From contig JAGNKX010000004.1 of the NCBI GenBank assembly GCA_017999915.1, positions 248,001 to 312,000 of the forward strand: a DNA stretch of 64,000 nt, written 5' to 3'. The notes below the pieces were generated by a model. It was not told the DNA's origin. It saw nothing but the letters and a program-made list of their open reading frames with translations, and ran no database searches. Positions within the stretch are counted from its first letter, which is position 1. The number at the start of each line of letters is the position of its first letter. Positions 17,075 through 25,224 of this stretch are shown here, piece by piece. This DNA is from Spirochaetota bacterium. GTDB lineage: Bacteria > Spirochaetota > UBA4802 > UBA5550. Position numbers and translations under genes: made by a program.

Positions 17075-17646
17075 TAGGTAAGATTGTACGATCGCAGGTC
17101 GAGGATGGAATCCGTGAGATTGTGACGGAACTGTTCAAGGACTACACTCGCCGGAGCTATCAGATTTGCCCGCCGGGGATCGACGCGAACCCGCTCCCAG
17201 ATGACCAGGGCGTCCTCATCATGATCGATGAAAACCCCGGCAAGTCTGTACAGATCGGCGTGCTCCCCAAGCAGTCGGTTAAGAAAGGTGAAATCAGATT
17301 ATATAGCCGCGATGAAAACGGTGAAATCAAGGCGATTGTCCACCTCAAGGATGATGGAGAGATCGAGGTCAGCAACGACAATGGGGGCCTCACGCTTAAA
17401 CCGGACGGCGACATTGAGCTGAACGGAGACGACGACAACGCTGTCCGATTTTCTAAACTGAAAGATGTCATCAAGGAAATCCAGGATGATATAGGGGATC
17501 TGAAAGATGTTTTCACCAACTGGTCCCCGGTATCGCAAGATGGCGGCGCTGCCCTCAAGTCCGCGTCCGGTGTATGGGCCGGCACGGCGCTAACCAAAGA
17601 TATTGACGACGCGAAAATCGACAACATCAAGGTACCGGAAGAATGA
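17065..17646 (+). CDS. Baseplate spike protein (Mu gp45/gpV-like)
   Basis: This protein has 193 residues and starts within the last codons of the hub gene. The N-terminal OB-like part (about 30-90) contains DDQGVLIMIDENPGKSVQIGVLP. A beta-helix of short, Gly/Asp-rich repeats follows (KGEIRLYSRDENGEIKAIV, EIEVSNDNGGLTLKPDGDIELNG), the needle of the spike that pierces the outer membrane. The last part is a helical segment. Family size is about 190-210, so it appears complete. Confidence 0.82.
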   Translation: MGLIGKIVRSQVEDGIREIVTELFKDYTRRSYQICPPGIDANPLPDDQGVLIMIDENPGKSVQIGVLPKQSVKKGEIRLYSRDENGEIKAIVHLKDDGEIEVSNDNGGLTLKPDGDIELNGDDDNAVRFSKLKDVIKEIQDDIGDLKDVFTNWSPVSQDGGAALKSASGVWAGTALTKDIDDAKIDNIKVPEE

Positions 17647-18089
17647 GCGAATTACGACAAGGCGATCTATATGTATATGATACCGCCGATGGCGGTGAGA
17701 TAACCGTTCGGAACGGTGAGCCCGTCATGGACGGGGGCCTCGAAAACGCGGTGTACTTATCTCTGTTCGGCCACGCCGACGACCTCCTCTGGATGAACGA
17801 GTATTTCGAGGAGAGCGAAAAAATGAGCGGCGAATTCAACAAATTTGTCAGCGGTTCGGTACTGACGGCGGGGTCCGTCATGCAGGCCGAGGAAGTGGCA
17901 AAGAAGGCCCTCAAATGGATGATTGAGGCGGAAATCTGCGATACAATCGAGGCCTCAGTAACCGTCACGGGGAAGTCGCAATCGCGGATCACCATTGAGC
18001 TCCTGAAGGATGAGACAGTTCTGGTATCAAGTAATTATGAAATCAACTGGATGTACCAAAAGAACGACCCCGCGAGTGGGAGGAAATAA
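17643..18089 (+). CDS. Baseplate wedge protein (Mu gp46-like)
   Basis: This 148-residue protein has the gp46 pattern: QGDLYVYDTADGGEITVRNGEPVMDGGLENAVYLSLF near the start, WMNEYFEESEKMSGEF in the middle, and a terminal beta part with ISIELL-type strands. Its role parallels T4 gp25/P2 gpW as a wedge component linking the hub with gp47. It overlaps the spike gene by four bases. Confidence 0.82.
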   Translation: MSELRQGDLYVYDTADGGEITVRNGEPVMDGGLENAVYLSLFGHADDLLWMNEYFEESEKMSGEFNKFVSGSVLTAGSVMQAEEVAKKALKWMIEAEICDTIEASVTVTGKSQSRITIELLKDETVLVSSNYEINWMYQKNDPASGRK

Positions 18090-18092
18090 TAT

Positions 18093-19220
18093 ATGGCTCT
18101 TGACAATCCGACATTACAAGAAATTCAAACCAACATCATAGCCGACATAGAATCAGAGCTCGGACAATCAATTCCACTCTTGGCGAAGGCCGTTTTTAGA
18201 ATCTTGTCGTACGCTCTCGCCGGGGCCTGGATCATCCTGTATAAATACGGCACCTATCAATTTAATCAGCGATTTCCGCAGCTCGCCTCAGATTACTATC
18301 TGGAAATCCTTGGGTGGATAAAGGGCATTACGCGCACGCCCGCGTCTACGTGGGCCGGCCAGCTGTCTGCGATATCGACAACCGGCACCGGGCAGCTCAA
18401 GGCCGGGACACAGCTTATCAATAATAATACCGGCGTTGTATATACCGTTGACACGGCCGTCGCCTTGACAATAGGGACGATATCATTCAGCGCGACTGCG
18501 ACATCGAGCGGAGAGAGCGGGAGCCTCGAAGTCGGCGAGGTAATCTATTTCGTTTCCCCGCTGGGAGGGGTTAACCAGGAAGCCACAGTGACGGCGGTTA
18601 CAACGCAAGGTGACGACAAGGAAAACATCGAAGACTACAGGGAGCGGGTAATCAGCGCGTATCATCGGGCCCCGCAGGGTGGCGCCCTTACAGACTATCG
18701 TGCTTGGGCGATAGAGGCGCCGCACATCGTATCGGCCTATCCCTACCCTGCCACGACGCCGGGGATCGTCGATGTGTACATCGAGGCCGACGACCAGACA
18801 GACGGCATCCCAACATCCGCCGAGATCGCCGCAGCTCTCGAATGTATAACCTATGACCCAATAACCGGGTTACAGACCCGGCGGCCGGTAACGGCCGAGG
18901 TGAACGTGCTGGCGATTACCAGAAGCGCCGCCAACGTGACAATTACTGGACTGTCGCCTGATTCCCCGAGCATTCGGGAAGCAATCGCCGCGGCGTTATC
19001 ACAACAACTGCTTTTAAAGGAGCCATACATTCAGGGGCTGAGCGCCGAACGACTTAATACGATAACCGTCGCCGAGCTGATATCGGTCGCGCAGACCGCC
19101 GTACAGGCATACAGCGCCATATTTACCAACATGACATTTCAAGTCAGCGGGACAACATACAGTTTATATACCCTCACCGTCGGAGAAAAAATCAAGCTGG
19201 GGATCGTAGCCTATGCATAA
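18093..19220 (+). CDS. Baseplate J-like protein (Mu gp47-like)
   Basis: This protein has 375 residues. The family signature is clear: long N-terminal helices (NIIADIESELGQSIPLLAKAVFRILSYALAGAWIILYKY), the central segment GDDKENIEDYRERVISAYHRAPQGGALTDYRAWA, and HIVSAYPYPATTPGIVDVYIEADDQTDGIP. This is the main wedge protein of contractile baseplates. It follows gp46 with a three-base gap and overlaps the next gene. Confidence 0.9.
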   Translation: MALDNPTLQEIQTNIIADIESELGQSIPLLAKAVFRILSYALAGAWIILYKYGTYQFNQRFPQLASDYYLEILGWIKGITRTPASTWAGQLSAISTTGTGQLKAGTQLINNNTGVVYTVDTAVALTIGTISFSATATSSGESGSLEVGEVIYFVSPLGGVNQEATVTAVTTQGDDKENIEDYRERVISAYHRAPQGGALTDYRAWAIEAPHIVSAYPYPATTPGIVDVYIEADDQTDGIPTSAEIAAALECITYDPITGLQTRRPVTAEVNVLAITRSAANVTITGLSPDSPSIREAIAAALSQQLLLKEPYIQGLSAERLNTITVAELISVAQTAVQAYSAIFTNMTFQVSGTTYSLYTLTVGEKIKLGIVAYA

Positions 19221-19884
19221 TTTCTTCGATACATTACGGAAATTATTCCCCTCCGGGAGAGCGTACAGGCTCATCAACGGGTCATCGCACAATAAGCTGA
19301 TCCGAGCCCTCTCGAAAGAACCGGAGCGTATCATCGAATTTTATGATGACATATTGAGCGCGGGGATCCCCGACGGCAATCTCCAGTCCGAGGTGTTGCC
19401 GGACTGGGAACGGTTCCTCGGCCTGGTGAGAATATCCGGATTGTCTGACGCGGACCGCAACAACAGAATTAAGGGGCAATATGCCGCTTATGGCGGTCAG
19501 GGCCCGGACTACATTCAGAACGTTCTCCAGGCCGCCGGGTTTCCGGTATATGTGAAGGAAAATATTCCGATTTACGAACCTTCGGCGCATAAGTATGTGT
19601 CCCGGCTGGGCTGGATTACTCTCGGACAGACACGGCTCGGCGCCTACACAACGAGGATCGACCCTCGCAGCAAGACCGGCATTCTTATCGCCGGGAACAT
19701 CGGCGGCGATTATGACCTGCCCGCTCTGCCGGAGCGGTTCATTTATATCTTTTTTTTGTGCGGCGCGGCCGGGATAGATCATTTTGTAGACCTTCCCGCG
19801 TCGCGTGAATATGATTTCTACAACCTTGTGTTGCAGATCAAGCCCGCCCACACCTGGGTGCTGGCTCAAGTAAATTTTGTATAG
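19213..19884 (+). CDS. Baseplate/tail protein (Mu gp48-like, DUF2313)
   Basis: This protein has 223 residues, overlapping gp47 by eight bases. The N-terminal part (LRKLFPSGRAYRLINGSSHNKLIRALSKEPERIIEFYDDILS) and the LPDWERFLGL segment are typical of the gp48 family. The LKPAHTWV-like end (LQIKPAHTWVLAQ) is conserved in the same family. It closes the baseplate wedge and links it to the tail fibres coded next. Confidence 0.85.
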   Translation: MHNFFDTLRKLFPSGRAYRLINGSSHNKLIRALSKEPERIIEFYDDILSAGIPDGNLQSEVLPDWERFLGLVRISGLSDADRNNRIKGQYAAYGGQGPDYIQNVLQAAGFPVYVKENIPIYEPSAHKYVSRLGWITLGQTRLGAYTTRIDPRSKTGILIAGNIGGDYDLPALPERFIYIFFLCGAAGIDHFVDLPASREYDFYNLVLQIKPAHTWVLAQVNFV

Positions 19885-19893
19885 AGGTAAACA

Positions 19894-21309
19894 ATGAAGG
19901 ATATATCAACTCTCCCCAATATTGATACAGCGACAGCCAACCAGGATCGCGGCGTTATGCGTGACGACATTACTCCCGGAGACGAGCATGGGACCCCGGT
20001 CAGACAGGATTATATGAATGACCTGTATTACGGCCTGCGAGCTATCATGGCTCACGCGGGTCTCACTCCTGACGGATCGGTCGAAGGCGTTACCGCGTCG
20101 CAGGTCAGGCAGGCAATCGACCGGCTCCTGAACGGATGGCCCACCAGATCGCTGAACAAGAGCGCAGACTACACGATCCTGGACACTGATTATTTTGATA
20201 CCCTTTTTGTGAACACCACCTCCGACGATATCGTCATCACCCTGCCCCTGCTCGCCAACAACTACGGGCGCAGCATCAAGATTGTCTATGCGGCGGGGAC
20301 AACGAATACCGTCACCATACAGACCAACACGAGCGATAACGGGAAATTGACGCCCTCCGGCCTGACCAGCATGGTATTATCCAATCCCGGCGATAGCGTC
20401 GTTCTCGAAGGGTCGTCACTTGCTGATAAATGGATTGGCGGGGACTTGCCGCTAAGCCTGGTCCCCAAATGGATCGGGTGTTCAAAGATATCAGAAACAA
20501 CACGAGGAAGTACTAACCCGAATTCCGCCTGTTATCTTAAACAACGAACTATTGCAATTATATCAAATGCAGAACTTGATACATATGCCTGGAATGGAGT
20601 TTCTTGGGCAATTGTTGGAAGTGGTATGGGAATGGGCGGTGCAGGTTATTCAGCGATTACTCGATTGTCAGATTCTCTTGTTGCACTTATTCATACTGCG
20701 ACTCAAAGCCTTCGGGCCTATTCGTGGAGCGGTTCAGCATGGTCCCTGGTCGGGTCCGGATTATCGATATCCAATACGAGCTACATGGCCCTCGCCGCCC
20801 TTACAAGCACCACGGTTGCATATATTGATACTACCAACGAGTCTCTCCGTGTTTACAGTTGGAGCGGTTCAGCATGGTCCCTGGTCGGGTCCGGATTATC
20901 AATATCCGGATTAGGCAATGTTACCATGACGGCAATAAATCAAACCGATATTGCCCTATATGATTCAACGACTGAAAAACTTAGAACATATCGCTGGAAC
21001 GGTTCGTCATGGTCATTGGTCGGTGCCGAAAATACACTCACGGGATATGGCAATTGCGCAATTACAATGATCAATAAAACCGATCTTGTCATTTGCTCGC
21101 AAGGAACCGGGTTAGTCCATGTTTATCGTTGGAATGGATCGGCATGGGTTTTTCATAATACCATATATTCAGGAACAATAAATACTCCAGATATATGCAC
21201 CTGTGGCGACATGGAAATTATGGTAAAATTAAGCGTGAGTGTTGATACGATTACGCATTTACGTTTGACCCCATCATTTATAGATTCTCCGCGTTCGATT
21301 TCAATATAA
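19894..21309 (+). CDS. Tail fibre protein with ~45-residue propeller-like repeats
   Basis: This protein has 471 residues. The N-terminal ~100 residues resemble phage fibre attachment domains (DDITPGDEHGTPVRQDYMNDLYYGLRAIMAHAGLTPDGS). A beta domain follows (about 90-190). The last ~270 residues contain about five repeats with the core W-x-G-x-x-W-x-L-V-G, as in YSWSGSAWSLVGSG (twice) and YRWNGSSWSLVGAE, with intervening text such as TTVAYIDTTNESLRVY. This looks like a beta-propeller or repeated beta-meander, likely for receptor binding. Base composition of the repeats becomes more A/T-rich, which may mean a separate origin for the tip. Confidence 0.7.
   Translation: MKDISTLPNIDTATANQDRGVMRDDITPGDEHGTPVRQDYMNDLYYGLRAIMAHAGLTPDGSVEGVTASQVRQAIDRLLNGWPTRSLNKSADYTILDTDYFDTLFVNTTSDDIVITLPLLANNYGRSIKIVYAAGTTNTVTIQTNTSDNGKLTPSGLTSMVLSNPGDSVVLEGSSLADKWIGGDLPLSLVPKWIGCSKISETTRGSTNPNSACYLKQRTIAIISNAELDTYAWNGVSWAIVGSGMGMGGAGYSAITRLSDSLVALIHTATQSLRAYSWSGSAWSLVGSGLSISNTSYMALAALTSTTVAYIDTTNESLRVYSWSGSAWSLVGSGLSISGLGNVTMTAINQTDIALYDSTTEKLRTYRWNGSSWSLVGAENTLTGYGNCAITMINKTDLVICSQGTGLVHVYRWNGSAWVFHNTIYSGTINTPDICTCGDMEIMVKLSVSVDTITHLRLTPSFIDSPRSISI
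20725..20765 (+). repeat. 41-bp exact direct repeat, copy 1, in the fibre gene
   Basis: This sequence and 20860-20900 are identical over 41 bases and are 135 bases (45 codons) apart. They encode the WSGSAWSLVGSGLS core of two successive repeats. Identity at the synonymous sites points to a recent duplication or gene conversion. Confidence 0.85.
20860..20900 (+). repeat. 41-bp exact direct repeat, copy 2, in the fibre gene
   Basis: Identical to 20725-20765. Recombination between the two copies would remove exactly one 45-residue repeat and keep the frame, so the fibre length could vary. Confidence 0.85.
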
Positions 21310-21325
21310 GAGGAGCCGTCATGAA

Positions 21326-21661
21326 ATGGAAAGCATTATTACTCTCATTACTAATTACAGCGGTAGCATGCAATCTCTTTTTCTTGCACAGACAGCGACA
21401 AATATCACGCTCTTTTTCGGTGTCGCTGGTGCAATATACAAGGTCCTCAAGGATAAAATCGACGATTCAAAAACCGCCCTTAAAGAGCAATACTCCGACA
21501 TGGCGGTCCAGTTCAGCAAGGATGTACTGACGCTCACGAATATTATTTGCGACGTGAACGATGAATCAAAAGAGCAGACGGGGAATATCATAAGGAACAT
21601 GAAGGACATCGAGGCAATACAGGCAGAATGCAAGAGGCGGCTTGATGACAAAACTAAGTGA
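21326..21661 (+). CDS. Small membrane-associated phage protein of unknown function
   Basis: This 111-residue protein has one hydrophobic stretch near the N terminus (about residues 17-38, FLAQTATNITLFFGVAGAIYKV). A long charged helix follows (KDKIDDSKTALKEQYSDMAVQFSKDVLTLTN) and then a second helix (MKDIEAIQAECKRRLDD). I prefer this frame to the one starting five bases earlier (21321), whose product lacks sensible composition after residue 25. Both share the AGGAG at 21311. The layout, an N-terminal anchor with a cytoplasmic coiled coil, is seen in several phage accessory proteins; no function is assigned. Confidence 0.55.
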   Translation: MESIITLITNYSGSMQSLFLAQTATNITLFFGVAGAIYKVLKDKIDDSKTALKEQYSDMAVQFSKDVLTLTNIICDVNDESKEQTGNIIRNMKDIEAIQAECKRRLDDKTK

Positions 21662-21851
21662 ATACAGCAAAGAAGAAATCGAAGTGTTCCTCCATCTCCG
21701 CGAGCGGATATGCCCCATGAAGTGCGGGGACAGGGACCTGGATTGCAAGGATGATCTGTGCCTGTCGATCATTGAAGACTTGATGCGCCATATCATGCGG
21801 CATGGCCGTATCATACAAAGTTCAAATAGGAGGCTTGACTATGGTTGCTGA
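21645..21851 (+). CDS. Small Cys-containing phage protein of unknown function
   Basis: This 68-residue protein begins at the ATG at 21645 inside the end of the previous gene. It has a helical N terminus (LSEYSKEEIEVFLHLRERI), then CPMKCGDRDLDCKDDLC with four Cys that might bind a metal, and a second helix (LSIIEDLMRHIMRHG). Its 3' end overlaps the start of the next frame. I do not recognise a family. The coupled layout with neighbours suggests a real gene. Confidence 0.45.
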   Translation: MTKLSEYSKEEIEVFLHLRERICPMKCGDRDLDCKDDLCLSIIEDLMRHIMRHGRIIQSSNRRLDYGC

Positions 21852-22008
21852 GATGATGGCTTTTAATGATTCAGAGCGGACGATATTCCAGAGGATCATG
21901 GACGGTGTGAAGGACACACACAAAAAGTTATATAACGACGACTTTATCCCCGACGTGGAATGCCTCAGGAAAGGCGTTGAATTGACGAAGGTGATAGCGG
22001 GGAAATAA
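21841..22008 (+). CDS. Small helical phage protein of unknown function
   Basis: This 55-residue protein starts at the ATG at 21841, which has a strong AGGAGG site upstream; the frame is open further upstream but without such a site. The sequence (MVAEMMAFNDSERTIFQRIMDGVKDTHKKLYNDDFIP, and so on) is helical and charged. It abuts the GTG start of the next gene without any gap, so translation may be coupled. No known domain is seen. Confidence 0.45.
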   Translation: MVAEMMAFNDSERTIFQRIMDGVKDTHKKLYNDDFIPDVECLRKGVELTKVIAGK

Positions 22009-22980
22009 GTGGCTGCAATTGTTATATTAAAAGACGATAGCAACCCGTGGGGGAAAACGACTCCAGGGCAATTCGTCGATGTGGCTGTCGGTTTGGAAAC
22101 ACTGCGGATGATCTATGCTAATAATCAATCAAGCGTAACATTCCCCCATGGCGTGGCGGATGCTTCGACGCAAACCCTCACCCGAAAGATGTTCATGCAG
22201 GAAACGGACTTCACTAATTCCATGGCCGTCCAGGTATTGCAATGGGCCTATGGCCAAGGGAAATTCAGTTCCACCGTTGGCGACCACAACGGCCTTTCCA
22301 CTGCCACGGTAAAATATGGTGGTCAGGAGCTCATCGACCTCGACGCCGGGGACGGTGATTACGGAGTTGGCATATCATATAGTGCCGGCGTGTTCGCCGT
22401 CAAGACAGGATATGGGAATAAGCCCCTGGTCATGGTGTCATGGTACGGAGCGGTCATGCTCTGTAACTGGCTTACCGAGATGACGGACGGAAGCACTGCC
22501 AACTGCGTCTACTCTGGCATCGACACGACCTGGCTGGCCGATGAAACCGTGACGGATCTCACCAAGACTGGCTACCGGTTGCCAACCAGAATAGAGTACT
22601 GGTACTGCGCCCGGTATCGCGGAAATGACAGCACGAATACCGTGTCCGGGTACACCTCGCCATATTTCACGCAGGGCGACAGTGCGAGTGGGGCGACCGC
22701 TGACTATAACAACTCCACCGCAACCGCTGCCGTGGCGGTGTACGGAACGTCCGCTCTTGCAGATGTGAAAAGCAAGACCGCAAACGCACTCGGCCTCTAC
22801 GACATGACCGGCAACGTGTGGAAGTGGCTGGAAAACTATAGCGGGAACGGTGCCTATGACGTTGGATCATGCTGGGAGCGTGCCGCCGATCAATACCTTG
22901 AGATCGGCGTGGACGCCAGTAGTAACGCCTGCAATTACCCGGCGTGGGACGTTGGCTTCCGCATGGCGAGGACTCAATAA
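22009..22980 (+). CDS. FGE-sulfatase/C-type-lectin-fold tail protein
   Basis: This protein has 323 residues, with a GTG start directly after the preceding stop. The C-terminal ~220 residues follow the formylglycine-generating-enzyme-like lectin fold: MVSWYGAVMLCNWLTEMTDG, then TGYRLPTRIEYWYCARYRG, NALGLYDMTGNVWKWLENYS, and an end WDVGFRMART. In phages this fold displays variable ligand-binding surfaces on the tail. Catalytic cysteines of true FGE enzymes are not evident in place, so a binding role is more likely. The last ~40 residues, where diversity-generating systems target change, are rich in Asn, Ala, Ser and Tyr, but no reverse transcriptase gene is seen. Confidence 0.7.
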   Translation: MAAIVILKDDSNPWGKTTPGQFVDVAVGLETLRMIYANNQSSVTFPHGVADASTQTLTRKMFMQETDFTNSMAVQVLQWAYGQGKFSSTVGDHNGLSTATVKYGGQELIDLDAGDGDYGVGISYSAGVFAVKTGYGNKPLVMVSWYGAVMLCNWLTEMTDGSTANCVYSGIDTTWLADETVTDLTKTGYRLPTRIEYWYCARYRGNDSTNTVSGYTSPYFTQGDSASGATADYNNSTATAAVAVYGTSALADVKSKTANALGLYDMTGNVWKWLENYSGNGAYDVGSCWERAADQYLEIGVDASSNACNYPAWDVGFRMARTQ

Positions 22981-23672
22981 TGGCGGCATCAGTTGTCAAA
23001 AAAGCGCCTTCAGGATCATCACTGAGCGGAGGCGGGGCCGGAACCAGCACGACCGCCCTTGCGTTCGGGTCTGCTGTAACCGCTGGAAATCTCATTGTCG
23101 TCGTTCTCCAAAGATGGCGTGAGGCTTCGGGAACTCTCGCGGCGGCTACCATCAGTGACGGCGCGGGAAATACCTGGTACAAAGATGCTGAATCGATCAA
23201 CACCCGTGACGGCGTTACCATCTGGCACTGTTACGCAAATTCATCCGTGGCGATGAGCATAACCGCCGCTTTCTCCGACTCGGCTTATTGGTGCATATCG
23301 GCCTATGAGGTATCCGGGATTGCCGCGGGCCTGACAGCCGGGGCATCTGGAAATAATACCGGGTCCGGATCGTCAACGTCACCGAGCGCCGGCGCCGTGT
23401 CCCCATCGGGAACTTGTTTTTACATTGGCGGGGTTGAGTTCGACGCTGCTGTCACTTGCACTGAAGCGTCAGGCTGGACCCTCGGCGGAGAGGATGAATC
23501 GTGGACCTATGCGGCAGGGGCGGTTGAATACAGAACCGGTTCAGGAAGCCAGACCGCATCATGGACCCTTGGTACATCGTCAAAATGGGCGGCGGCTGTC
23601 GTGGCCTATGCGGAAGCGGCAAGCGCAACCTACGGATGGCTCAACAGAAATTTCTTGTGGGGTAACTACTGA
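22980..23672 (+). CDS. Gly/Ser/Ala-rich phage tail accessory protein
   Basis: This 230-residue protein starts at the ATG that shares its first base with the previous stop codon. The longer frame upstream lies within the lectin-fold gene and is rejected. It reads as a beta sandwich: TTALAFGSAVTAGNLIVVVLQRWRE, ISDGAGNTWYKDAESIN and WHCYANSSVAMSITAAFSDSAYW. The central GSGSSTSPSAGAV is a flexible stretch. This pattern occurs in phage and environmental proteins next to tail fibre genes. It ends in an aromatic tail (YGWLNRNFLWGNY). Adhesin-like function is inference. Confidence 0.5.
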   Translation: MAASVVKKAPSGSSLSGGGAGTSTTALAFGSAVTAGNLIVVVLQRWREASGTLAAATISDGAGNTWYKDAESINTRDGVTIWHCYANSSVAMSITAAFSDSAYWCISAYEVSGIAAGLTAGASGNNTGSGSSTSPSAGAVSPSGTCFYIGGVEFDAAVTCTEASGWTLGGEDESWTYAAGAVEYRTGSGSQTASWTLGTSSKWAAAVVAYAEAASATYGWLNRNFLWGNY

Positions 23673-24472
23673 TGATAGATTTCATAATCAAAAAGGGTTC
23701 GACTTCCGTTATCCTCCCCGTGTCGCTGTATGATTCATCCAGCACGACCGGGGGAAAGTTATCCGGGCTCGTATATAACTCATCGGGGCTGACCGCCTAT
23801 TATAATCGAATGGGGGCGAGCGGATCGGCCGTGGCTATCACGCTGGCAACTGCCACAAAGGGAACATGGGCAACGGGCGGTTTTGTAGCCATCGACGGAA
23901 CCAATATGCCAGGTGACTATGAGCTGCACATTCCCAACGCCGCATTGGAAAGCGGGGCAAACCATGTATTGATACAAATAAAAGGCGCGTCAAACCTGGC
24001 CCCAAAAAACATTCTTATCAAACTGGTCGATAACGAAGAAAAAGACACATACGATATTGTAAATCACGCCAATTATGGCAACGCTCAACTTGTCAGATCG
24101 ACCACGCCGGCCAACACCCTTGATGTATCAAGTACAGGAGAGGCGGGACTCGATTTTGCAAACATCAAAGACGCGGCGAGCGCAAAAACGTTGAATAATA
24201 TCACCATCCCGACCGTTACCACTGTAACCGATGCCGTGGGGGTGAGCGCGATGGCTGACGCCGTACTGGATGAGGTTGTGGAGGGGACGCTCACTCTTAG
24301 ACATATGATGAGGATTTTCGAGGCCGCCCTCGCCGGGAAACTCACGATAACCGATAATGGAACGACATATACATTCGCTTTCCGCGATGTGGCAGACTCA
24401 AAGGATCGAATTAGCGTCACGGTTAATAAAACATCGAAAAATAGAACAGCGGTAACTGTGGACGGGGCATAG
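23672..24472 (+). CDS. Baseplate/fibre accessory protein (BppU-like N terminus)
   Basis: This protein has 266 residues, overlapping the last base of the previous stop. The first ~125 residues form a beta domain (MIDFIIKKGSTSVILPVSLYDSSS, LTAYYNRMGAS, GDYELHIPNAAL) of the kind found at the N terminus of baseplate upper proteins. A low-complexity helical linker follows (about 165-210), then a small C-terminal module (LTITDNGTTYTFAFRDVADSKDRISVTVN) that may attach to another fibre part. The assignment is by pattern only. Confidence 0.5.
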   Translation: MIDFIIKKGSTSVILPVSLYDSSSTTGGKLSGLVYNSSGLTAYYNRMGASGSAVAITLATATKGTWATGGFVAIDGTNMPGDYELHIPNAALESGANHVLIQIKGASNLAPKNILIKLVDNEEKDTYDIVNHANYGNAQLVRSTTPANTLDVSSTGEAGLDFANIKDAASAKTLNNITIPTVTTVTDAVGVSAMADAVLDEVVEGTLTLRHMMRIFEAALAGKLTITDNGTTYTFAFRDVADSKDRISVTVNKTSKNRTAVTVDGA

Positions 24473-24473
24473 G

Positions 24474-25214
24474 ATGAATTATTTTTCAAATCATTTTCCG
24501 TCCGACTTTTGGGGCGGGGGTTACTTCGGGGCCGATGATTCAACGGTGATAAATCAATCCGCGGCGATACTTTCCGTGAGTGGAATGGCTATGACGCGAT
24601 CTCTATTTCTCCCCCGGTCAGCGACGATGATTTCCACGTCCAGAATGTCCGGCGCGTCATCCCTGCTCCTGCAGCAATCGGCCGCGTTCCTGTCCCGGTC
24701 TGCCATGGCAGCCGCCCAGGTCCTCAGATTGCCGGTCTCCGCCGTGATCCGTTCGGTCTCAGGTATGGCGTCCACCGCGTCCCTTCGGTTGCAGCGGACA
24801 GCGGAATTTCTGTCACGTTCCGGAGTATCGGCGAGCGTTTCCCTCGGCCTGCAGCAATCGGTGGTGTTCCGTTCGGTTTCCGGTTTCTCCGCCATTCTCG
24901 GAAACGTGCTGTCTCAGGCCGCGGTATTCCTCTCTCGCTCGGGATTTGCGGAAACGCCCTCGTTATGGCTCAGGCAATCAGCCGTGTTCAGATCGGTTTC
25001 AGGGATGAGGTCGTCGGTCACTTTCCTGTTGTCGGCGGTATTCCGTTCGATATCTGGTTTCGCGGCGGCCCTGGCCTCGGACAAGGGGAAATTTAAGCTC
25101 TATGCAAAAATCAGGAATGCTTCGCGCCTGAGCGCGGAGATCCATAATTCATCGGAATTATCGGCGCAGATAAAAAATAATTCCCGGCTTACCGGGGAAA
25201 TCAAAATCAAATAG
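24474..25214 (+). CDS. Structural protein built of 20-residue and 10-residue tandem repeats
   Basis: This protein has 246 residues. It opens with an aromatic segment (MNYFSNHFPSDFWGGGYFG) common in phage decoration or fibre proteins. From about residue 27 to 185 there are seven clear 20-residue repeats plus one or two shorter ones, consensus near xSAVFLSRSGMAxxxSLxLQ. The last ~40 residues switch to 10-residue repeats (LSAEIHNSSE, LSAQIKNNSR). Such regular beta-strand/turn patterns suggest a solenoid or triple beta-helix fibre. The repeats are diverged at the DNA level, so they are not recent copies. I do not recognise the family. Confidence 0.6.
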   Translation: MNYFSNHFPSDFWGGGYFGADDSTVINQSAAILSVSGMAMTRSLFLPRSATMISTSRMSGASSLLLQQSAAFLSRSAMAAAQVLRLPVSAVIRSVSGMASTASLRLQRTAEFLSRSGVSASVSLGLQQSVVFRSVSGFSAILGNVLSQAAVFLSRSGFAETPSLWLRQSAVFRSVSGMRSSVTFLLSAVFRSISGFAAALASDKGKFKLYAKIRNASRLSAEIHNSSELSAQIKNNSRLTGEIKIK

Positions 25215-25224
25215 GAGCACTACA

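Noticed and set aside
21321-21530. Lipoprotein-like frame starting five bases before the 21326 gene
   Set aside because: The first residues look like a signal peptide, but the rest is low-complexity Ser/Arg text and the overlapping frame has better coding character.
22850-22980. Diversity-generating retroelement variable region
   Set aside because: Fold and end fit, but no reverse transcriptase or template repeat was found in the window, so it is not listed as a feature.
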